Notes: generated from the letters alone by a model not told the origin. DNA of 64,000 nucleotides from CADCVT01 sp036389485 (GCA_036389485.1 DASVPR010000033.1:8044-72043); one strand, 5' to 3'. Positions 27,102 to 35,686 are shown, counted from the first letter of the stretch. Numbers and translations are program-made.

Positions 27102-28340
27102 CTACTCGCTGGCGCTCTGCCGCAGCAGCGCGCCGGTCGTCTGCTCGAGGATCTTGCGCCAGGCGCGGGTCTTCTCGCGCTCGACCGCGAAGTGCTTGAC
27201 GACCTTCCGCACGCGGGTGGCCGAGATCTCGATCCCGTGGCGCTCGCAGACCTCGCGGAAGCTCTCGTAGTCCGAGGCCAGCTTCAGCGTCACCGACTGG
27301 AAGCCGTGCTTGGCGATCTGCACGCGCTTGGTGAAGTTCATGATCGACGTCTGGAACATCAGCTCGTCGTTGGGCTCTGGCTCGATGAGGACGATGTCGA
27401 CGCCCGGGTAGCGCTCCTCCCACCGGCGCGCCATCTCGTGCAGCCGCTGGTAGGCCATGAGCTTGAACGTCTGGTAGCCGACCTGCGGCATCCCCATCTG
27501 GCTGATGCGCTGCTTGCGGCCGCTCGCGGCGTCGTTGACGAACGGCACGAGCGGGTTGACGACGACGATGAACTTCGCCCCGTTGTCGACGGCGATGTCG
27601 AGGTTGGTGGTCGAGACGATGCCGCCGTCGATCAGCTCGCGGCCCTTGACCTCGACCGGCGAGTAGACCATCGGGAGCGCGGTCGACGCGCGGACGGCGG
27701 TAGAGATCGGCACGTCGTCCCACCCCTCGGCGCCGAACACGATCCGCTCGCAGGTGTCGAGGTCGGTCGCCGTGAGGTAGAGCTGGGCCTCGAGCAGGCG
27801 GAAGTCGTCGCTCCGGTCGGGATCCGAGAGGACGTCGCGGATGTACCGCTGCACGCCGCCGCCGCTGTAGACGCCGGACGGCAGCGCCTCGCCGAGGCCG
27901 AGCATCACGTCCATCAGCGAGATCTGGCCGATCTGCGGCGCGATCTCGCGGACCAGGCTGAGCGCCTTGAACGGCATCCGGATCCCCGCGCGGGCGTACT
28001 CGAGGAGGTTCGGGCGCAGGAGCGTGCCGACGTCGATGTCGCGGAACGGCGTCGGGACCTGCTGGTTGACGACCCGCATCATCTCCTCGGGCGTCACGCC
28101 GTTGGCGGCCAGCGAGGCGACGAACGAGCCCGCCGACGTCCCGACGTAGATGTCGAACTGGTTGACGGTGCGGTTGACCGAGAGGAGGTCGAGGGCGCGA
28201 AGCGCGCCGATCTCGTAGACCGCGCCGGTGAACCCGCCGCCGCCGAGGACCAGCGCGGTCTTGGACCGCCGCGGCCGGCGCCGCCGCGGCTGCCTGCCGC
28301 GGTCGAGCTTGACGACGTTGTCCATCGCATCGCAAAGCAT
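27102..28340 (-). CDS. Patatin-like phospholipase
   Basis: About 412 residues with a patatin Ser-Asp dyad: oxyanion GGGGFTGAVYEIG near residue 35, nucleophile Ser in GTSAGS near 69, and DGG in LIDGGIVSTTN near 240. It would hydrolyse acyl-ester lipids. There is a basic N-terminus and no signal peptide. The C-terminal 150 residues are a helical extension. ATG 28340, with an in-frame ATG at 28325 as alternative; neither has a clear Shine-Dalgarno. Convergent to the trypsin gene with 2 bp between stops, and divergent from the carboxypeptidase. Confidence 0.88.
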   Translation of the reverse strand: MLCDAMDNVVKLDRGRQPRRRRPRRSKTALVLGGGGFTGAVYEIGALRALDLLSVNRTVNQFDIYVGTSAGSFVASLAANGVTPEEMMRVVNQQVPTPFRDIDVGTLLRPNLLEYARAGIRMPFKALSLVREIAPQIGQISLMDVMLGLGEALPSGVYSGGGVQRYIRDVLSDPDRSDDFRLLEAQLYLTATDLDTCERIVFGAEGWDDVPISTAVRASTALPMVYSPVEVKGRELIDGGIVSTTNLDIAVDNGAKFIVVVNPLVPFVNDAASGRKQRISQMGMPQVGYQTFKLMAYQRLHEMARRWEERYPGVDIVLIEPEPNDELMFQTSIMNFTKRVQIAKHGFQSVTLKLASDYESFREVCERHGIEISATRVRKVVKHFAVEREKTRAWRKILEQTTGALLRQSASE

Positions 28341-28386
28341 AGGGGCGCCGACCGCTCCGGTCCGCCCCCTCTGGTGTCATACGGGC

Positions 28387-29583
28387 GTGCGCCGCTCGTT
28401 GGGGGGATTGCTCGCGCTCGTCGTCGCGCTCGCCGGCGCGGCGCCGGCCGCCGCGCTCAGCGGCGACCAGGTCCGCTCGCGGGTCGTGCGGCTGCTGGCC
28501 CAGGCCGGCCCGGCGACCGGCGCCTACGCGAAGGACCTCGAGACCGGCCGGGAGCTGGTGGCCGTGCGTGCGGACACCGGCCGCATCCCGGCCTCCGTCG
28601 AGAAGGTCTTCGTCACCGCCACCGCGCTGCTCCGCTGGGGCCCCGAGGCCGAGCTGTTCACGCGCGTCGTGACGGACACGGAGCTCGAGTCCAGCGGGCT
28701 GCTCGACGGGGACGTCTGGCTCGTCGGCGGCGGCGACCCGGTCCTCACCGACGACAAGCTCGGCAACCTCGCGGCGAACGTCGAGGGCAACGGCGTCGAG
28801 CGGATCACCGGCGGCGTCCGCGCAGACGACAGCTGGTTCGACCGCCGCCGCGGGACCCCGCGCACCGGCTTCGCCCCCGACGGCGACCTCGGCGGCCGCC
28901 TCGGCGCGCTGCTCATGGGCCGCGGCTTCCAGCCCGATCCCGCCGCCTACGTCGCCAAGCGCTTCGTCCGCCTGCTGCGCGCCGAGGGCGTGACCGTCGA
29001 GGGCCGCACGCGCAAGGGCCGAGCCCCGGACGGCGACGCCGCCTCCGAGCTCGCGGCCGTCGCCTCTCCGCCGATGGCGGCGCTCGTGCGGTTCACGCTC
29101 GTCCCCTCCGACAACTTCATCGCCGAGATGCTCTTGAAGGGCCTCGGCGCGGCGTTCGGCGGCGGGTTCGGCACGACCGGCGCGGGCGCGCAGATCGTCG
29201 AGCAGACGCTTCGCCCGTACGGGATCACGCCGCGGATCGTCGACGGCAGCGGCCTCTCGCGCGCGAACAGCACCACCCCGCGCGAGGTCGTGAAGCTCTT
29301 CGAGCGGATGGAGGACCAGGAGTTCGCGCGGACCTGGCGCGCGTCGCTCGCGGTCGCCGGCCGCAGCGGCACCGTCCATGACCGCATGCGGGGCACGCCC
29401 GCCGCCGGCCGCTGCCACGTCAAGACCGGCACGATCGACGGCGTCTCCAACCTCGCGGGCATCTGCGACACCCACGGCGGGGTCGTCGGGTTCGCGTGGC
29501 TCATGAACGGCGTCGACCCCTACGGCGCGCGCCGCCTCCAAGACCGCATGACCGCCGCGCTCGCCCGCTACGACGGCCGCTAG
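28387..29583 (+). CDS. dacB: D-alanyl-D-alanine carboxypeptidase/endopeptidase (PBP4, peptidase S13)
   Basis: A 398-residue exported S13-type penicillin-binding protein acting on peptidoglycan peptides. A signal peptide occupies about residues 1-23. Active-site motifs: SxxK as PASVEKVF near 65, SxN as PSDNF near 240 and KTG as VKTGTIDGVSN near 340. The inserted domains of S13 enzymes appear reduced (typical E. coli PBP4 is 477 residues). GTG start 28387. Probably a single transcription unit. Confidence 0.9.
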   Translation: MRRSLGGLLALVVALAGAAPAAALSGDQVRSRVVRLLAQAGPATGAYAKDLETGRELVAVRADTGRIPASVEKVFVTATALLRWGPEAELFTRVVTDTELESSGLLDGDVWLVGGGDPVLTDDKLGNLAANVEGNGVERITGGVRADDSWFDRRRGTPRTGFAPDGDLGGRLGALLMGRGFQPDPAAYVAKRFVRLLRAEGVTVEGRTRKGRAPDGDAASELAAVASPPMAALVRFTLVPSDNFIAEMLLKGLGAAFGGGFGTTGAGAQIVEQTLRPYGITPRIVDGSGLSRANSTTPREVVKLFERMEDQEFARTWRASLAVAGRSGTVHDRMRGTPAAGRCHVKTGTIDGVSNLAGICDTHGGVVGFAWLMNGVDPYGARRLQDRMTAALARYDGR

Positions 29584-29589
29584 CAGGCC

Positions 29590-29781
29590 TCAGTCGAGCG
29601 GCGCGATGCAGTCGAGCGTGAACGAATACGTGCTGGCATAGGGCGCGAACTCGGCCAGCGGCGCGCAGTCGCCGGCGCAGTTGAATTCATCACCGTCCCT
29701 CGAGACGGACACGTCGCGCCGCCCGAAGGTCTTCCGGAGAAGCCCCTCGAAGTCGCGGAGCAGACGGCCCTGCTTCGTCAA
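29590..29781 (-). CDS. Hypothetical short protein
   Basis: A possible 63-residue protein (TTG start at 29781) with C-terminal CAGDCAPLAEF and TYSFTLDCIAPLD. The stretch is less GC-rich than its neighbours and lies alone between dacB and ligA. No domain recognised and no Shine-Dalgarno; it may be a decayed gene fragment. Confidence 0.3.
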   Translation of the reverse strand: MTKQGRLLRDFEGLLRKTFGRRDVSVSRDGDEFNCAGDCAPLAEFAPYASTYSFTLDCIAPLD

Positions 29782-29826
29782 CGCCCGAGACGTGCGCCGC
29801 GATCCTCGCCCGACGCGCCGCTCCGG

Positions 29827-31848
29827 TCACGGTCGAAGGATCTCGAGAAGGCCCGCCTCGTCCAGAACTGGCACACCGAGGCGCTCCGCCTTCTCGAGCT
29901 TCGAGCCGGGGGAGTCGCCCGCCACGACGTAGTCGGTCTTCTTCGAGACGCTCGAGGTCACGCGGCCGCCGGCGGCGAGGATGCGCTCGGTGGCCTCCTC
30001 CCGCGTCAGGTCCGGGAGCGTGCCGGTCAGGACGAGCGTCTTGCCGCTGAGCGGGCCCTCGCCGGGCGGCGCCCCCTCGCTCTCCAGCCGCAGGCCGAGC
30101 GACTTCAGGTCCTCGACCAGCGCCAGCATGTCCGGGTCGCGGAACTGGTCGTGGATGAGCTGCGCGACCTTCGGCCCGATCCCCGGCGTCTCGGCGATCT
30201 CCTCGGGCGTGGCGCGGATCAGCGCGTCGATCGAGCGGAACCGCTGCGCGAGGTTGCGGCCCGTCACGTAGCCCACGCCCTCGATCCCCATCCCGAACAG
30301 GACGCGGCCGAACGGGCGCTCCTTCGAGGCCTGGATGCGCTCGACGAGCCGGTTCGCGGAGACCTCGCCGATCCGCTCGACCTGGACGAGCTGCTCGGGT
30401 GTCAGGCGGTAGAAGTCGCCCGCGGTCTTGACGAGCTCCTCGCGCATCAGCACGTCGACCTGCTTCTCGCCGAGGCCCTCGATGTCCATCGCGCCCTCGG
30501 ACGCGAAGTGCTTGAGCAGCTGCCACCGCCGGCCCTCGCAGAGCCGGTTCGGGCACCGGGTGAAGACCTCGCCCTCGCGCTTGATCGTCTCCGTCTTGCA
30601 GATCGGGCAGTTCGCCGGCGGCTCCGGCGGGGGCTGCCGGTCCGGCTTCTCGACCGCGTGCGGCGCGGGCGAGATGACCTGGGGAATGACGTCGCCCGCG
30701 CGCGTGACGATGACCTCGTCCCCCGGGCGGATGTCCTTGCGCCGCAGGTCCTCCTCGTTGTGCAGCGTCGCGAGCTTCACGGTGACCCCGCCGACGTGCA
30801 CCGGCTCGAGGGCCGCGAACGGGTGGAGGTCGCCGTACTTGCCGACGTTCCAGAAGACGTCGCGCAGCGTCGTGACCTTGGTCGTCGGCGGGAACTTCCA
30901 CGCCACCGCCCAGCGCGGGTCGCGGCCGACGGACCCCAGGCGCCGCTGCAGCTCCAGGTCGTCGACCTTCACGACGACGCCATCGATCTCGAAGTCCAGC
31001 CCCCCGCGCCGGCGCTCCCAGCCCTGGCACAGCTCGACGACCGCGTCCTCGTCGTCGAGCACCTGGACGTCGCCGTTGACGCGGAAGCCGTGGTCCCGCA
31101 GCCACTCCAGCGCCTGCGAGTGGGCGTCGAAGCGGATCCCGTCGATCCGGCCGATGCCGTAGCACCACATCGAGAGCGGCCGCTCCGCGGCGAGCTTCGG
31201 GTCGAGCTGGCGGATCGTGCCCGCCGCCGCGTTGCGCGGGTTCATGAAGGTGGAGAGGCCGGCCTCGGCGCGGCGCTCGTTGAGCGCGGCGAAGTCCGGC
31301 AGCGACATGTAGACCTCGCCGCGAACCTCGAGCACCGGCGGCGCGTCGTCGATCCTGAGCGGGATCGAGTTGATCGTCCGGAGGTTGTGGGTGACGTCCT
31401 CGCCGACCTCGCCGTTGCCGCGGGTCGCGCCCCGCACGAAGACGCCGTCCTCGTACAGGAGGCTGATCGCCAGCCCGTCGATCTTCGGCTCGCAGACGTA
31501 GGTGAACGTCGGGTCCTCGATCCCCTCGCGCGCCAGGTGGGCCCGCATGCGTTGGACCCAGCCCCGGAGCTCCTCGGCGCTGCGCGCGTTCGCGAGGCTG
31601 AGCATCGGCAGCTCGTGGCGCACCTTCGTGAGCTGGCTGACCGGCTCGCTCCCGACGCGCTTGGTCGGCGAGTCGGGCGTCTGCAGCTCGGGGTGCTGCT
31701 CCTCGAGGTCCTGCAGCTCCTTGAAGAGCGCGTCGTACTCGTCGTCGCCGATCTCCGGGTCGTCGAGGACGTAGTAGCGGCGAGCGTGGTAGGTGAGCTG
31801 CTCGCGCAGCTCGTCGACACGCCTGCGGACGTCGGCGTCCACCGTCAC
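29827..31848 (-). CDS. ligA: NAD+-dependent DNA ligase LigA
   Basis: A 673-residue bacterial DNA ligase, the usual length, sealing nicks in replication and repair. Domain order: Ia (HARRYYVLDDPEIGDDEYD), adenylation with nucleophile Lys122 in CEPKIDGLA, OB fold, zinc finger CPIC...CPNRLC near 410-435, HhH repeats (IEGLGEKQV, ETPGIGPKVA) and a C-terminal BRCT (LSGKTLVLTGTLPDLTREEA). The GTG at 31848 overlaps the surE stop (GTGA), placing it last in an overlapping operon with mazG-like, DCD-like, flavoprotein and surE genes. Confidence 0.97.
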   Translation of the reverse strand: MTVDADVRRRVDELREQLTYHARRYYVLDDPEIGDDEYDALFKELQDLEEQHPELQTPDSPTKRVGSEPVSQLTKVRHELPMLSLANARSAEELRGWVQRMRAHLAREGIEDPTFTYVCEPKIDGLAISLLYEDGVFVRGATRGNGEVGEDVTHNLRTINSIPLRIDDAPPVLEVRGEVYMSLPDFAALNERRAEAGLSTFMNPRNAAAGTIRQLDPKLAAERPLSMWCYGIGRIDGIRFDAHSQALEWLRDHGFRVNGDVQVLDDEDAVVELCQGWERRRGGLDFEIDGVVVKVDDLELQRRLGSVGRDPRWAVAWKFPPTTKVTTLRDVFWNVGKYGDLHPFAALEPVHVGGVTVKLATLHNEEDLRRKDIRPGDEVIVTRAGDVIPQVISPAPHAVEKPDRQPPPEPPANCPICKTETIKREGEVFTRCPNRLCEGRRWQLLKHFASEGAMDIEGLGEKQVDVLMREELVKTAGDFYRLTPEQLVQVERIGEVSANRLVERIQASKERPFGRVLFGMGIEGVGYVTGRNLAQRFRSIDALIRATPEEIAETPGIGPKVAQLIHDQFRDPDMLALVEDLKSLGLRLESEGAPPGEGPLSGKTLVLTGTLPDLTREEATERILAAGGRVTSSVSKKTDYVVAGDSPGSKLEKAERLGVPVLDEAGLLEILRP

Positions 31849-32630
31849 GACGCCAGAAGCTCCGCGAGGTTGAGCTCCTGCAGCGGGCTCAGCGCGTCGA
31901 CCGAGGTCAGGTCGAAGTGCAGGGGCGTCACGGCGATGCGGCGCTCCGCGACCGCGTTGAGATCCGAGCCCTCCACGTCCTCGTGCCCGGTGGGCGTCCC
32001 GTAGAGCCGGAAGCGCCGCCGGGGCAGCGCCTCCTCGATCAGCTCGAGCTCGTCGCCGTAGATGCGCTTGCCGAGCGTCGTGACCTCCACGCCGAGGGCC
32101 GGCTCGAACGGGAAGTTCACGTTCAGCAGGATGTCCGGGGGCAGGGACCACTCGCTCACCCGGTCGACCAGCCGCGCGGCGAAGCTCGCCGCGCGCTCGA
32201 AAGCCGCCGCCGAGATCCTGCCGTCGACGCCGACGTCGTGCGAGAACGCCACGGCGGGAACGCCCAGCATCAGCCCTTCGAGCGCGGCCGCGACCGTCCC
32301 CGAGTAGGTGATGTCGTCGCCGAGGTTCGAGCCGTGGTTGATACCGGAGACGATGAGCGACGGCTCGAAGCCATCGATCAACCCGTGTGCGGTGAGGCGA
32401 ACGCAGTCGACGGGCGTCCCGTCGGTGGCGAAGCCTGTCGTGCCGTCGTCGAACTCCACCTGCTCGACCCACATCGGCTGGTGCAGCGAGATCGAGCGCG
32501 CGACGGCAGACCTGTTCGTCTCGGGTGCGACGACGGCCACCGAGAGGTGGTCCGCGTCGATCAGGGCACGACGCAGAGCCTGAAGGCCGGCGGCATGAAT
32601 CCCGTCGTCGTTCGTCAGGAGGACGTTCAT
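31845..32630 (-). CDS. surE: 5'/3'-nucleotidase SurE
   Basis: A 261-residue SurE phosphatase that dephosphorylates nucleoside 5'- and 3'-monophosphates and short polyphosphates. Metal motif Asp8-Asp9 in TNDDG, then PETNRSAVA, the GTPVDCV loop, SGINHGSNLGDDITYSGTVAAA and a Thr/Asn-rich C-terminal half. ATG 32630 is coupled to the flavoprotein stop (ATGA) and the stop to ligA (GTGA). Confidence 0.95.
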   Translation of the reverse strand: MNVLLTNDDGIHAAGLQALRRALIDADHLSVAVVAPETNRSAVARSISLHQPMWVEQVEFDDGTTGFATDGTPVDCVRLTAHGLIDGFEPSLIVSGINHGSNLGDDITYSGTVAAALEGLMLGVPAVAFSHDVGVDGRISAAAFERAASFAARLVDRVSEWSLPPDILLNVNFPFEPALGVEVTTLGKRIYGDELELIEEALPRRRFRLYGTPTGHEDVEGSDLNAVAERRIAVTPLHFDLTSVDALSPLQELNLAELLAS

Positions 32631-34114
32631 GTGAACGCAGTCGTGCCGTCAGCGACACGCCGCGCAACCCACGAGGCGACGCTGGCGCGTTGACCCGCGA
32701 TGCTCTGGCCGGCGAGAAGGCCAGTCGCCGCCGCGTGCACGATGCCCTGCGACCACCCGCTGCCGTCACCGCACACGTAGACCCCGGGGCTGCGCGTCTC
32801 CATGTAGGGCGAGACCACCTCGTTGCGGCGCATCCACCATTCGATGGCGGGCGCGTAGAAGACGCTGTCCGCGGCGAGAAGCTCGGGCGCGATCGCTCGC
32901 AGGCGCTCGAGGAACTGCTCGCACCGCCAGAGGTAGTCGGGCGGGAGGATCGCGCGGACGTCGCCCGGCGACGCCGCAGGGTTCGTCAGCCGGAATCCGC
33001 TGAGCGACTCGTGGGTCGACGGGCGCCGGGCGCGGTAGTCCGTCACGCTCTGTACGAGCAGCCTCCCGGCGGTCTGCCTGCTCGTCGCGGCCATCAGCGA
33101 CTTCGCGTAGCGGTAGGGGTCGCCGGCCGACGCGCCATTCCAGAGCAGCGAGAACCCGCTGCGCCCGCTCTCCGAGCCCCGGTAGTTGTGCCCTCCCGCC
33201 AGCGGCAGACCGTCGTACTGCAACTCGAGGATGTCCCCGTTGCTCGATGCGCAATGCGTCTTGATCTTCGACCCGTCGTCGAAGGTGAGGTTGTACTTGG
33301 GGTCCTTCGTTCCGGCGAAGAGCGGCGCCAAGGCGGGCGCGTCGGCCTCGAACCGGACGCCGACGTAGATCGGCTGGCGCTCGACCGGTACGCCCAGCTG
33401 CTCGCACAGCTCGGCCTGCGCGCCGGCGCCGATCTTCCCCATCGCCAGCACGACGCGGTCGGCGTCGACGCGGTGGGTCCCGCTGGACGTCTCCACGATG
33501 GCGTGCTTCGTCCTCGTGACCGGGTCGGTATGGACGTCGCGCAGGGTGGTCGAGGCCGCGACGGTCGCGCCACCGCGCCTGAGCGCTCCGACGAGCCGGA
33601 CGATCACGTCGCCGCAGCGGTCCGTCCCTATGTGTTGGACCGGGTAGTACTTGAAGCCGAGACCGTTGCGCTCAGCCTGGTCGATGAGGTCGCCGAGGCG
33701 CGAGGGCGGTCGCGGGCGTTCCGGCTTCGGCTCCATCAGAGCGGTGAACACGCCCTCGATGTCGTCGAGGAGCCGCTCGCGGCGGGCGCTGTCGAGCGCG
33801 GTCTCCAGATGGCCGCCGACGTCGAGCGAGAGGCACAGCTTGCCGTCCGAGAACAGGCCGGCACCCCCGACCCCCGACTCGTAGCTGCCGCGCGAGGCGC
33901 TGCCGCGGGGCGGATGCGCGCGCCCGCTCGCGTCCGGTCCCCGGTCGATGACCAGGACACGGCGACAGCCCGCGGCGACGATCTGCAGGGCGCAGAACAG
34001 ACCAGCCGGTCCGGCGCCGACGACCAGCGCGTCCCAACGGCCGGCCAGCGACACCGGTCGTCGACCGGGCTCAGTCCCTGAGCCGGGCGACACGGCGCTC
34101 AAGCTCCTGTACAT
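32627..34114 (-). CDS. FAD-dependent dehydrogenase (COG2509-like)
   Basis: A flavoprotein of up to 495 residues. The dinucleotide-binding GAGPAGLFCALQI occurs near residue 34, with GVGGAGLFSDGKL typical of COG2509 uncharacterised FAD-dependent dehydrogenases, DADRVVLAMGKIGAG near 220 and a C-terminal VYVCGDGSGWSQGIVHAAATGL flavin-closing motif. Catalysed reaction unknown. ATG 34114 lies inside the upstream gene; GTG 34093, preceded by AGGAG at 10 bp, is an attractive alternative. Its stop overlaps the surE start. Confidence 0.85.
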   Translation of the reverse strand: MYRSLSAVSPGSGTEPGRRPVSLAGRWDALVVGAGPAGLFCALQIVAAGCRRVLVIDRGPDASGRAHPPRGSASRGSYESGVGGAGLFSDGKLCLSLDVGGHLETALDSARRERLLDDIEGVFTALMEPKPERPRPPSRLGDLIDQAERNGLGFKYYPVQHIGTDRCGDVIVRLVGALRRGGATVAASTTLRDVHTDPVTRTKHAIVETSSGTHRVDADRVVLAMGKIGAGAQAELCEQLGVPVERQPIYVGVRFEADAPALAPLFAGTKDPKYNLTFDDGSKIKTHCASSNGDILELQYDGLPLAGGHNYRGSESGRSGFSLLWNGASAGDPYRYAKSLMAATSRQTAGRLLVQSVTDYRARRPSTHESLSGFRLTNPAASPGDVRAILPPDYLWRCEQFLERLRAIAPELLAADSVFYAPAIEWWMRRNEVVSPYMETRSPGVYVCGDGSGWSQGIVHAAATGLLAGQSIAGQRASVASWVARRVADGTTAFT

Positions 34115-35249
34115 CCTCGCTGAGCCTATCCAGCATCGTTTCGGTCGCGACGAGGCGGCCGAGCTCCCCGTGGCCCGCGTCGACGTGCTCCTCGAAGTCG
34201 GCGACGCGCTCCTCGATCTGCCCGATGTCGCGCTCGAGCGCGCCGACCTCGCGGGTCGTGTCCAAGAGGGGTTGTATCACTCCGAAGAAGAGCGTCGCGG
34301 CCAGTGCGAGCGCGCTGGCGTAACCGATCCCGCGATACCTGTCGAGCCGCGCGCTGATCTCCTCCAGCTTGCTCGAGATCGGCGCCTTGAGCGCCTGGGA
34401 CAGCGTCTGCCGCTCGCGCTCGCGATCGTAGGTCGCATCCGTCTCCTCGGCCAGCCGAACCAGCTCGAGCCGGAGGATCGCGTCGAGATACCTGAGCGCG
34501 ACCGCCTCCGAGGACAGGTTGTAGAACAGCGCGAAGATGTTGCCGTCGTACCCCGCGTCGATCTGGCTCTGGTTGGCCATCACGAACCCCCGCATGAGCA
34601 GGTTGGTCTTCAGCGACAGATGACCGACCATGTCGTCCGGCAGGTGGAAGTCCTCATAGACCGTCACGACCACCGCGCCACTCGGAGGGACGACGATCAC
34701 CTCGTCGCGGCCTGGCACGAGCTTGCGCACACGGTGGCGCGGCTGGGCCCGGAAGATGCTCGGCGTCTCCTGGTGATACTCGAGCCCCAGCCGAAGGTCG
34801 TAGCCGGCTGAGCGCACGTTGCGCCGCAGGCACGGGCGGACCGGGCCCTGTGAGCCATCGGACTCCTGCTCTCCGGGCCGCAGACCGCACAAGCGGATGA
34901 GCTCCTGATGGGTGAGCACGCCCGGGGGCGGCTTCTGCGGGCTCGGCGCGGTCGGCGGACTCTGTGCCGCGGTGGGCGGTCCGGAGCCGCCGGCCGATTC
35001 CGCGCCACCAGCCGCGGGATTCCCGGCGCCGCGACTCCCCGCGGGACCTTTGCTGCCGCTCCCCTCGGCGGGAGCTTCGCTGCCGCCACCCCCGGCGGGA
35101 GCTTCGCCGCCACCCCCGGCGGGAGCTTCGCTGCCACCATCCCCGGCGGGAGCTTCGCCAGGAGGTTGGCCTGGGTCGACCGGCCCGCCCCCTCCACCGC
35201 GGTCCGGCGCGGATTCCTTTCCACGGCGCTTGCGGCGGCGAAGGATCAG
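34071..35249 (-). CDS. Membrane-anchored dCTP-deaminase/dUTPase-fold protein with coiled coil
   Basis: About 392 residues. Residues 1-110 are Gly/Pro/Ser/Ala-rich with an imperfect repeat (GGSEAPAGGG). Residues 113-270 carry the dCTP deaminase/dUTPase fold: SAGYDLRLG, then KTNLLMRG in the place of RSSLxxxG, and QIDAGYDGNIFALFYN in the place of the deaminase RIDPGW...VLEFYN. The catalytic Glu of E. coli dCTP deaminase aligns with Leu241, so deaminase activity is unlikely; the ID-x2-Y-x-G of dUTPases is retained. One transmembrane helix (309-329) and a C-terminal heptad-rich coiled coil (331-392) follow. Start placed at CTG 35249, which forms CTGA with the mazG-like stop; GTG within GVLTHQ would drop the Gly/Pro region. 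Confidence 0.78.
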   Translation of the reverse strand: MILRRRKRRGKESAPDRGGGGGPVDPGQPPGEAPAGDGGSEAPAGGGGEAPAGGGGSEAPAEGSGSKGPAGSRGAGNPAAGGAESAGGSGPPTAAQSPPTAPSPQKPPPGVLTHQELIRLCGLRPGEQESDGSQGPVRPCLRRNVRSAGYDLRLGLEYHQETPSIFRAQPRHRVRKLVPGRDEVIVVPPSGAVVVTVYEDFHLPDDMVGHLSLKTNLLMRGFVMANQSQIDAGYDGNIFALFYNLSSEAVALRYLDAILRLELVRLAEETDATYDRERERQTLSQALKAPISSKLEEISARLDRYRGIGYASALALAATLFFGVIQPLLDTTREVGALERDIGQIEERVADFEEHVDAGHGELGRLVATETMLDRLSEDVQELERRVARLRD

Positions 35250-35584
35250 CGCGCGACCTCGGCGTCCCAGGTTCGCATCTCGTTGCGCGCGAGCTTCGCG
35301 GCGACGGCCTCGCCGAGGTCGATTCCGCTCACGTTCGCGAGCTGTGCCGCGTAGAGCACGACGTCGGCGAGCTCGTCGGCGACCGCATCGGGATCGCCCT
35401 CGGCCCGCCACTGGAAGCACTCCAGCAACTCGGCCGCCTCGATCGCGAGCGAGGCCGCCAGGTTGATCGTCGTCTGCGGCTTGCGGCTGGCGTCGTCGTA
35501 CCAGCCGCGCCGCCGGACGAACTTGTCCATCGCATCTTGAACTGCCTGGATGTGCGTCGGAGGCTCCTGTTCCGGCGTTGACAC
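35246..35584 (-). CDS. MazG-like nucleotide pyrophosphohydrolase (RS21-C6 type)
   Basis: A 112-residue all-alpha NTP pyrophosphohydrolase of the RS21-C6/MazG-like group, which hydrolyses (d)NTPs to NMP and PPi and prefers dCTP derivatives in eukaryotes. The metal motif ExxE...ExxD is Glu49-x2-Glu52 and Glu71-x2-Asp74 (SLAIEAAELLECFQW, DELADVVLYA). The GTG at 35584 (VSTPEQE) is chosen as start. First gene of the overlapping MazG-DCD-flavoprotein-SurE-LigA series, divergent from a STAS gene across a 9-bp dyad. Confidence 0.87.
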   Translation of the reverse strand: MSTPEQEPPTHIQAVQDAMDKFVRRRGWYDDASRKPQTTINLAASLAIEAAELLECFQWRAEGDPDAVADELADVVLYAAQLANVSGIDLGEAVAAKLARNEMRTWDAEVAR

Positions 35585-35654
35585 GCGTAAACGTAGAGTT
35601 CGCTCCTGACGGCTTGCTGCCTCTGCGTCTGTTTCGCGGCGAACTGGTCGCAAA

Positions 35655-35686
35655 GTCGGAACGTTGCCGGCCCGTCGCGTTCCGAC
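35655..35686. promoter_or_regulatory. Perfect 9-bp dyad between the mazG-like operon and STAS gene
   Basis: GTCGGAACG (35655-35663) and CGTTCCGAC (35678-35686) are perfect inverted repeats around a 14-bp centre. On each strand this reads GGAAC-N16-GTT, which has the form of an ECF sigma promoter, so one element could drive both divergent genes. Alternatively it is an operator for a dimeric repressor. Confidence 0.5.

Noticed and set aside
25927..29541. Minus-strand 1204-codon open frame
   Set aside because: It runs antisense or out of frame through the trypsin, patatin and carboxypeptidase genes, all of which have clear catalytic motifs.
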